Source: Rallus limicola (Eukaryota > Chordata > Aves > Gruiformes > Rallidae). Taken from it: a stretch of DNA of 64,000 nt. Where the stretch lies: assembly GCA_022605955.1 (NCBI GenBank), contig JAKCOZ010000041.1, positions 1,200,001-1,264,000 on the forward strand, written 5' to 3'. Each line of letters begins with the position of its first letter. The stretch's first letter is position 1. A program made the translations under genes and the position numbers. Below, piece after piece: positions 36,131 to 46,648 of the stretch. Under the pieces are notes generated by a model. The model worked only from the letters and a program-made list of their open reading frames with translations. It was not told the origin of the DNA and did not search any database.

Positions 36131-36754
36131 GTTTGCTCAGCATCAGATCCACCCTGACATTGCCTTTGCCTACCTATCATCACTGCCTCCAGTTTTCTGC
36201 TCTAACGTTCCCTAGAGTGGCTCTGTCAGTAATGGCCCTCAGGAGGACCCATCAAGAAACTTCAGAGTTTGCATCTGACTTTCACTCTTTGAGAAGATTC
36301 CTCTCAGGGTCTGAGATTCATAGCATCACCTCCAAACCCACCAGGGAGGTCATTAACATGCCTTGGACTGGTCCTCTGCTGCTGAGGTGCTGCAGGCTCC
36401 TGGGATGGACAGAGATCATGCATGCAGGCTGCGCTGCACAGAGACAGTTCTGCCCAGAAACAGCTCCTCTACAAAGCAGAGCAGGGTGAGAGGTACTGCT
36501 AGGTTATTTCAGGGAGATGAGCAAGGCAGACTGATTTTAAAGGTACTCTGTATTGTGAGGATGACAGAGCTCCAGAGAAGAGAAAGCTTTTCAGCCCTTG
36601 ACATGGTAAGTCTCTGGGCGTAGGTAAATGCAGCTGCATGTCATGGAGGGATCTCCTAAAGCTTGCACAGCCCACAGCTTATATGACCTGTAAGAAGGGG
36701 ACTCTTTTAGGCAGTTTTGAGTATCTGTGAAGCCACAGTGTATAGCACAGGACT

Positions 36755-36905
36755 GTTCTTCAGAGCTGGGTCTCTGCGCCCCAGGGAACTGTGTGCTTGG
36801 ATGTGGATTCTGCTGTTTTCCAGGCTCAGTGCTCAGCCTGCCCAGGGATGTCCCCGTGTCACTGTAGAGAGAAGCTGTGAGTGGAAGGAGCAACCCCTCA
36901 TAAAG
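36755..36905 (+). promoter_or_regulatory. Shared 5' flank module of olfactory receptor 1
   Basis: Contains 'agtgctcagcctgcccaggg' and 'ggaaggagcaacccctc', matched at 45190-45270 and, inverted, at 63600-63660, each about 1-2 kb before an olfactory receptor start. It could hold a promoter or a non-coding exon. Confidence 0.45.
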
Positions 36906-37866
36906 CAGGGAAAGGTTGTTCTGTGGTTAAGAGGGTGCTGTGGTATCAGGGTGGCTCACAGCTCCATATCAACACTGGGAATTTCACAGGGCACTTTTTA
37001 AGAAGCACATCAAGTCAGGGGCTCCATGGAAATAAAGGTGCTTCCCAGGGTCAGTGTTTTCACTTTAGATATGTGATGGTAGGTGGAAATGGTCACAGAG
37101 CTGTCAGGTTTGCAGAGAGAGAGAGAGAGACTACTATAATACTACAGTGAGAGAAAGGTTTTTCAAGGAACCTGATAAAGTCAATTCACCCAGTGAAGCC
37201 TACAGAAGACATCAACATCACCTCTGTGGTCAGTTTAGGGTTTCTCTCATCTCTCTTTAAGACTTGCCTTGCTGCACGCAAATGGTGGGATGGGATCTAT
37301 GAGCAGGGACAGAGAGAAGATCTGCCAAAAGAGAAACAGGACAGTACAGCTCCAAGGAGCAGAGATAAGGACAGGGAGTGGGAGGAAACTGCAAACCAGG
37401 ACTGGGAGAGAATGTGTTCAGGAAACTCTCTTTTGGTCCTTCATTGTAGATGTCTGCCAGGCAATGAGCTTGCTCACCATGTAAGAAATCCCATATTCCG
37501 AAGCCCTGATTGCCTGCCCTGTCCATCTTGCTGGGATTGCATGCTTGCAATCCCTCATGGGTTGCCAGTCTCCTCTCAGATTCTTTTGCTTCTCTCTGAG
37601 AGGTGTGTGAATTGCACCTGACATCTCTTGTGACCATCAAGATCCAGCTCCCACATACTCGGTGCAGCAGGGCAGAGCTGAATTTTTGGCAGCACCTGGG
37701 AAAAGGTCCTGCTCCTCAAAGCACACGCAGACAGCACAAAGCAAGGAAAGGAAATGACTTAGAACTGGGGAAGGTGGTGGGATTTCTGTGAATTGTGGAG
37801 AAGTCTGCTGTAATTTTCCTCTGTCTTTTCCTCCTAGGACAGTGCCCCCAGATCAAGAACCATCAA

Positions 37867-38829
37867 ATGTCCAACAGCAGCAGCTCCATCAGCCAGTTCC
37901 TCCTCCTGGCCTTTGCAGACACACGGCAGCTGCAGCTCCTGCACTTCTGGCTCTTCCTGGGCATCTACCTGGCTGCTCTGCTGGGCAACGGCCTCATCAT
38001 CCTCACCATAGCCTGTGACCAGCGCCTCCACACCCCCATGTACTTCTTCCTCCTCAACCTCTCCCTCCTCGACCTGGGCTGCATCTCCACTAATGTCCCT
38101 AAAGCCATGGCCAACTCACTCTGGGACACCAGGGCCATCTCTTACAGTGGGTGTGCTTCTCAGGTCTTTTTCTTTTTCTTTCTGATATCAGCAGAGTTTT
38201 ATATTCTCACCATCATGGCCTACGACCGTTATGTTGCCATCTGCCACCCCCTGCACTACGGGACCCTCCTGGGCAGCAGAGCTTGTGTCCACATGGCAGC
38301 AGCTGCCTGGGCCAGTGGGTTTCTCAATGCTGTGCTGCACACAGCCAATACATTTTCATTACGACACTGCAAGGGTAATGACCTAGACCAATTCTTCTGT
38401 GAAGTTCCCCAGATCCTCAAGCTGTCATGCTTAGATGACTACCTCAGGGAGGCTGGGCTTATTGTGGGTAGTCTCTTGGTAGCATTTGGGTGCTTTGTGT
38501 TCATCGTGGTGTCCTATGTGCAGATCTTCAGGGTCGTGCTGAGGATCCCCTCGCAGCAGGGACGGCACAAAGCCTTTTCCACCTGCCTCCCTCACCTGGC
38601 CGTGGTCTCCCTCTTTACTATCACTGGCATGTTTGCCTACCTAAAGCCACACACCATCTCCTCTCCATCCCTGGACCTGGCTGTGGCAGTTCTGTACTCA
38701 GTGGTGCCTCCTGCAGTGAACCCCCTTATCTACAGCATGAGGAACCAGGAGCTCAAGGATGCCATTAGGAAAGTGGTTTCATGGATGCTTCTCAGTCATG
38801 ATAAATCTCCAGCCCTTCTTCACCAGTGA
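37867..38829 (+). CDS. Olfactory receptor, family 14-like
   Basis: Odorant-binding G-protein-coupled receptor of the plasma membrane of olfactory neurons. The start is taken at 37867 (MSNSSSSISQFLLLAF) because an acceptor 'ttcctcctag' ends at 37838 and the other two receptors start with the same residues; the 24 in-frame codons upstream lie mostly in the intron. 320 residues, no break. Hallmarks: N-terminal N-glycosylation sites, GNGLIILTI in helix 1, PMYFFLLNLSLLDLG in helix 2, MAYDRYVAICHPLHY after helix 3, KAFSTCLPHLAVVSLF in helix 6, and PPAVNPLIYSMRNQELKD in helix 7. It resembles the bird-expanded gamma-c group (OR14). A helix 3 insertion-like run VFFFFFL is unusual. AATAAA follows at 38931-38936. 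Confidence 0.95.
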   Translation: MSNSSSSISQFLLLAFADTRQLQLLHFWLFLGIYLAALLGNGLIILTIACDQRLHTPMYFFLLNLSLLDLGCISTNVPKAMANSLWDTRAISYSGCASQVFFFFFLISAEFYILTIMAYDRYVAICHPLHYGTLLGSRACVHMAAAAWASGFLNAVLHTANTFSLRHCKGNDLDQFFCEVPQILKLSCLDDYLREAGLIVGSLLVAFGCFVFIVVSYVQIFRVVLRIPSQQGRHKAFSTCLPHLAVVSLFTITGMFAYLKPHTISSPSLDLAVAVLYSVVPPAVNPLIYSMRNQELKDAIRKVVSWMLLSHDKSPALLHQ

Positions 38830-39114
38830 CCCACCAGGTTATCCAATAACAAGCTTTCATTGTCATTGTTTGTTTATCATTACCAACACTGTTATTTGGG
38901 CTTTTTTTTCTTGTGTCTACTATGTTCCTAAATAAATGTTTAGATTCATCTGACCTATTCCGAGGAATGAACTTGCTCTATCCCAGCTGTACACAAGGGG
39001 TGCCTAACCTTGTGTGGTCAGAGGAAACTGTCACAGCACCTCTATAATAAAGTGGCATTTCCTCAAGGCGGTTCCTCAAGATTGAGCTGTTCTTCCAAAG
39101 CTCATGTCAACTTT

Positions 39115-39270
39115 AGCAGGCTGCCCAGGGAGAGGGTTGAGTCACCATCCATGGATGTATTTTAAAAACGGGTAGATGAGGTGCTCAGGGATCTGGTTTA
39201 GCTTAGGACAGGAATGGTAGGACTTGACTGATGATCTTAAAGGTCTTTTCCAACCTTGTGGTTCTGTGAA
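39115..39270 (+). mobile_element. CR1-like 3' end
   Basis: Runs from 'caggctgcccagggagaggg' to 'ttttccaaccttgtggttctgtgaa', the 3' end of a more diverged CR1 subfamily. Confidence 0.7.
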
Positions 39271-39769
39271 CTTTAGTCCCAATGACTTCCCCCCCAAAGC
39301 ACCAGTTTTTCCTTGTATTTTGGAGAGAAAAGCTCGCTATCATTTTGGTACCTGTTAGAGACCAGGGGATGGATTTTGGACCCAAGCATTGGTGTGTGGT
39401 GAGAGTGGAGATGCTGAGTGGTCACTGTGGTACATACCCAAGGCTTTCCCACATATGGCAGTGACCCCCGCTGGAGGCTTGTATGGCCCAGAGGGGACAT
39501 TTACCCCTAATCCCAGCTCTGGAGACACATGAGCTGCACATGAGGTTCTTGGAGCAGATGGAGTCTCTGAACCCCCAAACTCCCTCTCCCCCATTGCCTG
39601 GACCAGGGTGAGAACCAGGCCCACCACTGTCCTCAAAAGGACCACAGGTCTTCCCATCCCTCAAACCCTGCCAAGCCACAGCAGGACCCTGGAGAACATT
39701 CCCAGAGCCACATCTCCAATGCTGCTACCCCTGTCCTTCGTTTGCCAACCATGCCCCCCCAATATCTAA

Positions 39770-40030
39770 TTTAAACCTTCCTTCCTTTAGCTTTAATCCA
39801 TTCCCCCTTGTCCTGCCATTGTCTACCCTTTCTGCTCCCTTCAGGGACTGGAAGGCTGCAATGAGGTCCCCCCACCGCCTTCTCTTCTCCAGGCTGACCC
39901 AGCCCAGCTCCCTCAGCCTCCCTCCAGAGGGGAGCTGCTCCAGCCCTCTGAGCATCTCCATGGCTCCTCTGACCCCTCTCCAACAGCCCCACATCTTTCT
40001 TGTACTGGGGCCCCAGATCTGGACACTAAG
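39770..40030 (-). mobile_element. CR1 LINE fragment
   Basis: Matches the middle of the 11868 element (about 12105-12380), without the 3' tail. Candidate exons of the unrecognised gene lie on both sides, so it may sit in an intron. Confidence 0.85.
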
Positions 40031-40096
40031 ATCCAGTGGTTGCAGCAGAGCCAAAGGACAGTGAGGACGCTGACCCTGATGTCCCTTCTTTCCCCA

Positions 40097-41195
40097 ACAG
40101 CCTCACCAGCACCACGCGCCTCGAGGAGCTCTGTGACTCCTAGGGAAATGTGGGGGTCTGTCACAGACCAAGCGCTGGGAAAGCAACCAGGGGACAATGA
40201 GGCCACCATCATGACCACCACTGTCCCAAGTTTGACTGCTGAGGTCATCCACAATCTCCCTGACATCTACAAGTATGTGGCAGGGGATGGCTGCTCCAAA
40301 GAGCAAACCCTCAGAGGGTGGGTGGGGGGGTGAGTGGGTGAGAGGGTGGGGGTGCTGGGGGATGCCTCCCCTGATGTGCCAAAATCCCCAACTTGACCAC
40401 ATCCCTCAACAAGCTCCCCCACCTCTTGGCCTTTAGGGCAGAGGGCATCTTCAACATGGATGAAGTGGCAGCGCTGCTGATGGACAGTGCAGACATCTTC
40501 CTCCATGTCCCCAACAGCCTTCCCAGCACGTCCTCCTTCCATGAATTCCCCGACTGCCTGGAGTACAAGGACGAGGGTGACCGCCCCAAGGACCATCTGG
40601 CAGCAGCAATGCTGTGGGACACAGACCCCTTCTGGGGGGTGGCAGCCTCTCCCTTGCAGGACTCTGAGGGGAAGCAGGGTGAGGCACTGGCAGACCTCCC
40701 CACCAGGCTGCCACTAAGTTCCGCCCTGGAGACTTCTGAGGAGGGATCTCCAGAGACATCTGAGGAGTCAGCAGAGGACAATCCTCCAAAGAGTCCACAG
40801 AGTCCTGTGATGGTTCTGCTGGACACATCCCCAGCTGCTCCCCAGCATCCTCCACCCCGCCTAGCCCAGCTTGTGCTAGAGGCTCTGCACAGGCAGTCCT
40901 GCATGCTGTTGACCCGCTGGAGCCCCCTGCACATCCCGCTGCTCAGTCCCATCTCCAGATCCCCAGCTGCTCCCCAGCATCATCCCCCATGCCCGGTCCA
41001 GCTCTGCACAGGCAGCCCTGCGTGCTCTTGACCCGCTTGCCTCAGGTACCGGCTGGCAGCTCAGGCCGCCCTGTGCCCAGATCAGGCAAGCAGGCCAAGC
41101 GCCCTGCACCACCTGGCACCCCTAACAAAGAGACCTCCCCGCAGGACAGCCTGACACCCCACAAGAAGCAGAAGATGGGGGCCAAACACACCTGA
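40097..41195 (+). pseudogene. Unrecognised gene, 3' part, probably broken
   Basis: Plus-strand frames with a clear protein character. After the acceptor 'ctttccccaacag' (to 40100) one frame reads ..SLTAEVIHNLPDIYKYVAGDG to 40320; a second, 40393-41031, reads NLTTSLNKLPHLLAFRAEG then IFNMDEVAALLMDSADIFLH. They could be joined as AGAGG|gtgggt to ctttag|GGCAGAG with the frame kept. The C-terminus has an internal tandem repeat (PAAPQH..LHRQ(S/P)C(M/V)LLTR at about 40840-40920 and 40965-41040); the second unit lacks 13 bases, which throws the basic tail KRPAPPGTPNKETSPQ..HKKQKMGAKHT (to 41195) out of frame unless an intron intervenes. AATAAA lies at 41278-41283. A further candidate exon is 39519-39608 (LETHELHMRFLEQMESLNP). 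A paralogue lies at 49156-49790, minus strand. Family unknown. Confidence 0.45.
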
Positions 41196-41277
41196 ACACT
41201 GCCCAGCAGGAGCTGAGGGGGACGGCATGGCTGCTGGCAGCGGGTGGAAGCCGACAGCAGGCCAATTTCTTGAGGGC

Positions 41278-41283
41278 AATAAA
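41278..41283 (+). terminator. Poly(A) signal AATAAA
   Basis: AATAAAAAG about 85 bases after the basic C-terminal tail of the preceding unrecognised gene. Confidence 0.55.
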
Positions 41284-41344
41284 AAGGGGTTAACTAGTAC
41301 GGCCGTCTGCTGCTTGCTTCCTCTCAAAGCAACAACCAAAAAGC

Positions 41345-41460
41345 CACTTGGCAGTGGCTACCAATGGGCCAGAAGCCCTCTCAGCCCTCCCCAGACCTGG
41401 CTCTCGGACACCTGGCACTCATTCTCCATGGACCACAAGTCCACCATTCCCCACCTACCA
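41345..41460 (+). repeat. Segment repeated at 6632-6740
   Basis: Shares 'gggccagaagccctctca', 'cagacctggct' and 'gaccacaagtccacca' with 6632-6740. Starts about 60 bases after the poly(A) signal at 41278. Confidence 0.7.
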
Positions 41461-41642
41461 ACCTACCTATTACCAACTCCCCAGAAATGAGTCAGACAGC
41501 ACCAGAAGACACATTGCCCAGCTTGCAGGAGACATATTAGACCACAAGTTACAGTATCCAGGCACAAAACGCATCAGAAACACTAAAAGAACAGCAAAAA
41601 GCAACCAGAAGAAACATTGTGCACAAGCCAAAGGCTCCAGTC

Positions 41643-41768
41643 CACACCTCAAACTGCAAGAAAGCTGGAAAAAAGCCTCCACAAAATCCACCCCATGGGA
41701 CATCATGGGACATCATGGGGTGGATTTTGTGGAGGCTTTTGTCCAGCTTTCTTGCAGTTTGAGGTGTG
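41643..41768. repeat. Inverted repeat with 55-bp arms
   Basis: Arm 1 is 41643-41697 and arm 2 is 41714-41768, reverse complements with a single mismatch and a 16-base spacer containing 'ggacatcatgggacat'. A further 'gggacatcatgggg' follows arm 2. It would fold into a long hairpin. The minus-strand frame crossing it begins HGVDFVEAF, which is also on the opposite arm. Confidence 0.95.
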
Positions 41769-42477
41769 ATGGGACATCATGGGGTGTTTTAGGCTCACTA
41801 AAAGTTACAGGTGAACAGGTATTAAAGGCAGTTGGTTGTACATTTTTTCCTTCCAAAGGCGTAATAGTGTGTGAGGGGGGGGGGTGGGGGGGTGGACCAT
41901 CGTGACAAATTTATGTGCACTGCTCCTTCCCTTTCAGTTCCCACAGACTTACCACTTTGCTCTGGTAACACGGCATTATTACTGAGCACAGGAACTGGGG
42001 TGGGGGAAAGGGCACCCAGAAACAGAAACACATTCTCCAGAGGAGATTTTTTCCCTTTTGAATCTGTTCTGTAGAACCCAGAACTGGCCTTAAGGCTGCA
42101 GGGGCTGAAGCAGCAGCAGCAGCACGTTCCGCCTCCATCTCGGCAAGAGGCCTTTAACTTCATTTCCAGAGAGTTACTAGCGACTTCACTTCTTTTGCCC
42201 CAGCTGAGGGCTTGTCAAGGAGTGGAGCTCCGATAGCTTCCCAAGCAGGTACATCAAATGCCCTGTTAAGGCTTGTTATCAGTCCTCTTTCCCAGCTCCA
42301 CAGAAGGAGCTGTCTTAGAGACTTTTCAGCATTTTTAATTCCTCTCTTAGAGAGCATTTTGTGGAGCAGTTTCGCTACCGCCTCTTGTTTATTGACCCCA
42401 CTTCCAGATGCTGCAGCACTTACTCTCTTAATGGCACCAGTCCATCTGCTGCAACCGACTCTGTAACGGTCTTCCCG

Positions 42478-42496
42478 GTCCCTGTTCCGAGCACCA
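42478..42496 (-). promoter_or_regulatory. Retroviral primer-binding site, lysine tRNA-like
   Basis: Minus strand TGGTGCTCGGAACAGGGAC, close to the complement of the lysine tRNA 3' end (TGGCGCCCGAACAGGGAC) with one extra G and two C-to-T changes. It follows an LTR end ...ACCACA by two bases. Confidence 0.6.
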
Positions 42497-42498
42497 GT

Positions 42499-42890
42499 TG
42501 TGGTGAGCTCTCTTGTCCCAAAATCCAGGATCAAAAGAAAGATTATATTTTGCAGGGTCTTTGGACGTGCAGAAGGTTGCTAGGAAATGAATGCACACCA
42601 ATATGGTTAAAAGCACACAGTTCACTTTATTCAACCTGGCTGCTGTTTAAGTACCTTCCAGGGAGGTTTCACAATAGATTCACAGATAGCTAGGGGCCAG
42701 AAAGGGGGGGAAAGCCATTTGTACAGGATCAGCTAGCCAGGCACCCACAGTCTGCTAAACATCCTGGAAATATTAACACAGCAGTTATTAACAAAACTAC
42801 ACAGACAATTAACAGTTTTGTGTATTCCTTTAAGCAGGTGTCAGAGATTTCAACTGGAAAATAAAAGAAACCTGGCTCGATTCCTTTTAA
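42499..42890 (-). repeat. LTR-like sequence
   Basis: The inner end is fixed by the CA two bases before the primer-binding site. It contains AATAAA (42631-42626 on the minus strand) preceded by 'gtacttaaacagcagcc'. The outer end is not visible; it probably lies between 42780 and 42900. Confidence 0.5.
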
Positions 42891-43789
42891 GGAACCAGAA
42901 GTAGATTGTTATTAGAAGGATGGAATAATCCAACTTACAGTGACTTTGTGTTCCTTCCCGTGGGCATCATTCACTTCCCAAGCGTATTTGTTGGGGGGCT
43001 CAGCCAGTACGAGGGGAATGGTCCCAGTGATGGGCATTTCTACCATGACTGGCTGACCAGGAGGGAAAACTGGCCTTTCTGGGGTGCTAGGAGTGTGGGG
43101 TTTGGGGATTAAGGCTGGGGGTTTGGGACAAAAGGCATTTAGTTGGGACATCCAGTCATTCCCCAGCACTCCCTGACTCAGGGAACTGCATCCCAGAGGC
43201 GTTCTGCCCAGGGCAGCTTGTGAGCTTTCAAAACCCCTTTCCACAGCCCATTAGTTCTCCCCACTATCCCGTGAGCTTGGGGGTATTACGGGGTGTGAAA
43301 TACCCCCCTGAGCCCTCCTTCCTTGGCCCACTCCTTCCCCTTGGCAGCGGGGAAGTGCCTGCCCTTGTCTGACTGAGCAGAGCTGGGCTCTGGAAGAAAG
43401 CTGAGCCAATTGGTCAGGGCCTGGCCTGTATTTGCTCCTCTTGCTCCTGGAAATGCATAGGCTTGGACTAGGCCAGAAACTATTTCCACTCCCACCAACA
43501 AGATTGTTTCCCCTCCGGCTTTCCAAGGGCTCCAAAGGAGTCGAGCTGCCAAGCCTCCCCAAGGGTCTTTTTCTCTCTCAGCTGGAGGGGGGTCTCTTCC
43601 ATGGGGTCCGCTCTACCCGCAGTCAGCATTGTTCACCAGCTTCCCAGGGACAGGCCACCCCCTGGCCTGTGCCTCCTGGAGAAATCATCGGATCCTGTCT
43701 GGCCACTTTCAACATGCAGCCACTCCAGGAGCCTGTCCCAAGGTGCTCTGAGTTGGTCCTTGTTCTGCAGAGGGGCAATTCTGGCCAGT

Positions 43790-44185
43790 GCCTCTGAGCT
43801 GAGGGAGCTGGGCCTCTTGAGCTGTGAGAAGAGGAGACTGAGGGCTGTCCTTATTCCTGTTTATAATTATGTCAAGGGTGAGATTGGGGAGCAGGGTGCC
43901 AGGCTCTTCTCAGTGATGGCAGCAACAGGACAAGGGGCAACGGGTGCCAGCTGGAGCAGAGGAAGTTTCATGTGAATGTAAGGAGAAACTCTTTCCCTGC
44001 CAGGGCCACAGAGCCCTGGGACAGGCTGCCCAGAGAGGTTGGGGAGTCTCCTTCTCTGGAGACATTCGAACCTGCCTGGATGTGCTCCTGGGCAGTTTAG
44101 TCTAGGGGATCCTGCTCTGGCAAGGGACTTGGACTAGATGATCTTTCAAGGTCCCTTCCAACTCCCAACATTCTGAGATTCTTTG
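43790..44185 (+). mobile_element. CR1 LINE 3' end
   Basis: Encodes the last part of CR1 ORF2 (LRELGLLSCEKRRLRAVLIP) and ends with 'ggtcccttccaactcccaac' and an ATTCTGAGATTCTTTGAG tail. Confidence 0.9.
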
Positions 44186-44189
44186 AGCT

Positions 44190-45105
44190 TGGATCTCCCT
44201 GCTCATCTCTTGGATCACCTCTGGCTCCTTAGGTTTCATTGGGTGTTGGTGCTCCTTCTCGACCTCCCCCCCCATTAATTCCCATAGGGGCTGGGACCAG
44301 CAGCCCCCAGGATCAGGTTGCTGTTTTGTGCCCACAGGAACTGGGGCAAGAGGAATACCAGCTTTGGTGGGTTTCAGGGTTGCAGCTCCCAGGAAGCCAT
44401 GAGCTGCGTCTCCTTCCAGCCCAAGGGCTGCAAAGCAAGGCTGAGGTGCCTCGAGTCACTTCTCATACTCCTTACCCTCCCCAAGGGGAAAGAGCCCCCT
44501 TCCTCTCCTTGCCTGGGGGTCCTGTCTCATGTGGAGTCAAGAAAACGTGATTCTTCTGCCCAGCTCTGGTTTGATCCAGAGGAAGGACTCTGCTGGACAG
44601 AAGGATTTCTCCTCAGGCTCGAGAGCAGATGGCAAGGAGGACATGTCTTTCCAAGTTGTTTCCCTGGAGCTTCAGGAATACCTCAGAGGAGCCCAGGAGT
44701 GTGTGACACCTTCACCTGCTCCTCTGCTGTGAGTTGGGCTCCTGGGACAGTGGGAGCTGATGAAACATTGCAGTGCTGATAAGGGCAGGAGCAGTTCCTC
44801 TGCCAAGCACACAGGGCTGGGGACACTGCCTGCAGGCACCGAGGGGAGACCTGTGAGGCTGAGAGAGCTGATGGAGGCTGAGAGCTCACTGCAGGAGAAA
44901 TCTCCACAGCCTCTCCCTGGTATGTCTGTGGGTGCAGGGCAATGCAGGTTCTGTTCCTAGAGGGATGTCCTGAAGCTGGGACATTGGGAAGTGTGTGGGG
45001 TCTGTCAGGAGGACAGGTTCTCTCTAGGACCAGCAAGTGCTGCCTGGAAGGGATGCCTTTCTGCCCCATCAGAGGGACAGGACAGGACAGCTGTTTGCTC
45101 CTGGG
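44190..45105. other. No recognised gene
   Basis: Unique sequence upstream of the second olfactory receptor. No exon recognised. Confidence 0.35.
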
Positions 45106-45109
45106 CATG

Positions 45110-45612
45110 GTTGAGGGGTGCCCAGGGCTGTCCTTGTGAGCAGGGTCCCTGTGCTCCAGGGCTGTGTGCTGGGACAAGGACTCTGCTGCTACTAGAGTCA
45201 GCACTCAACCTGCCTGAGGGGCTTTCCACAGGGATACAGACAGCTGCTCTGGGTTGAAGGAGTGACCCAAGGAAGGGCAGCTGTAAGAAACTGCTGCACG
45301 GATCAGCTTTGCTCCCAGCTCCAGCTGATCCCTGGGAAATTCCAATGAGAATATTTCTCCAAAGGCAGAGTCTTTGCTTTGCATTTCCCTCACTTGGGGG
45401 CTGTGCTGACTGTGGGAAATGAGAATTTATTTCTCCCCTCGAGAATGTGCAGTGAAACCTTGATTCTTATGAAGATGTCAGAGCATCTCCTGAGCCCTGC
45501 ACACACAGAGGTGCCCTGGGCAGTGCCCTGATGCCAGGAGGGGTCTGCAGAGCTGAGCTGAGCACAGGGCAGGTTGGATGAGGTCTGTGAGCACAGAGCA
45601 GGAGGTGACATG
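45110..45612 (+). promoter_or_regulatory. Shared 5' flank modules of olfactory receptor 2
   Basis: Module 1 (about 45110-45275, 'gcactcaacctgcctgaggg', 'gttgaaggagtgaccc') matches 36755-36905 and, inverted, 63600-63745. Module 2 (45538-45612, 'ggaggggtctgcagagctga..tgaggtctgtgagcac') matches the reverse complement of 63185-63252. Both lie on the coding strand side of the receptor. Confidence 0.45.
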
Positions 45613-46648
45613 GGCAAAGAGCAGCAGCTGCAGGGACAGCTCCAGGCAGCAGAGACATTATCAGGGAGGGAGAAGGAGCTGCTCCCAGCAATGCCCTGGC
45701 AGTGGGGATTTGGTACCTCCCTGACATCCCCTGCAGAGCAGACACTTTCCCACCTTGACACCCTGGTTTCTGCCACCCAGAACAGACTTTGCACCCAGAG
45801 TTACAGGGTTTCAGGCTGAGCCTTCTTCTTTGCAGCTCACATCCCAGTGAGGAGAAACCCTTGAGTTCCTGTCTTTCTGTCCCTGTCCTTCCAGACGGGG
45901 CTGTAGCATTTCTTGCTGTTTCCCCTCCTGTCCTTGCTGCCTTTGTCCCCCCATGGCAGTGCTGCTCATCACCTGTGTGTGGGCAGCTGCAGTGAGCCCT
46001 GTGTGTCCCTGGCTGGGAGCAGGGAGCTGAGATCCTCCTTGGGTAGGATGAGACTGCAGGAGGGCTTTGGAGCTCTGCCCTGGAGACTGGATTCCTCAGC
46101 TCTCTGTGGGGTCCAGTTTCTTCTACAGGGAACACCAGGGTGTGATCACAGAGCATCCAGCACAGGGCAGCTGAGACCAGGGCTGATGGGCAGAGCAGCT
46201 CCCCCCACTCTGCACTCAGGGGAAGGTTTCCCTGGCACTGCAGCAGCAATGTCAGGCAGTTCTGACAGAACAAACACTCCTCAGTTCAGTCAGGAGAAAA
46301 CCAGAGCTCCAAAGCTCTGCTCTGCCCTGGGGTGGAACTGGAGTGACAGTGCTGGAAAGCTCCTTCCTGTCCTCAGGGGATTAGTCTGAGATCACACCAT
46401 CCTTCTATTGACTGACTGCTGCCAGGCAGGACTGAGCTCTGGAGAGCCACAGCTGACCCTGCTCCCAGCAGTGGCACACTGAAGCCAGCAGAAAGCAGAC
46501 CTGCCAAAAGGGACCTGCCAAAAGTCTTCTTGAATAAAGAGAGTCAATCTGAGGGTGTTCCATTAGAATTGGAAGAGGTTTTCCTCAAAGAAGAGGTCCC
46601 TATCTTCTCACTGCCTTCTCCTCCTTCCACAGGTCTCCACAGCAGCAG

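Larger units (their letters stand above)
42160..43560 (-). mobile_element. Class II-like endogenous retrovirus: integrase, LTR, PBS, gag
   Basis: On the minus strand, integrase-like sequence runs from 43552 to 43250 (LVGVEIVSGLVQAYAF, AQSDKGRHFP), then a further frame to 42912 ending KVTVSWIIPSF before a stop. An LTR-like stretch follows, a primer-binding site (42496-42478), and a gag-like N-terminus from about 42440 to 42160 (AVAKLLHKMLSKRGIKNAEK). Several frames are broken. The order pol end, LTR, leader, gag is not that of a single provirus. Confidence 0.65.

Noticed and set aside
37795..37866. Upstream in-frame Met of the first olfactory receptor
   Set aside because: An acceptor at 37838 lies within this stretch and the paralogues start at MSNSSS/MSNRSS.
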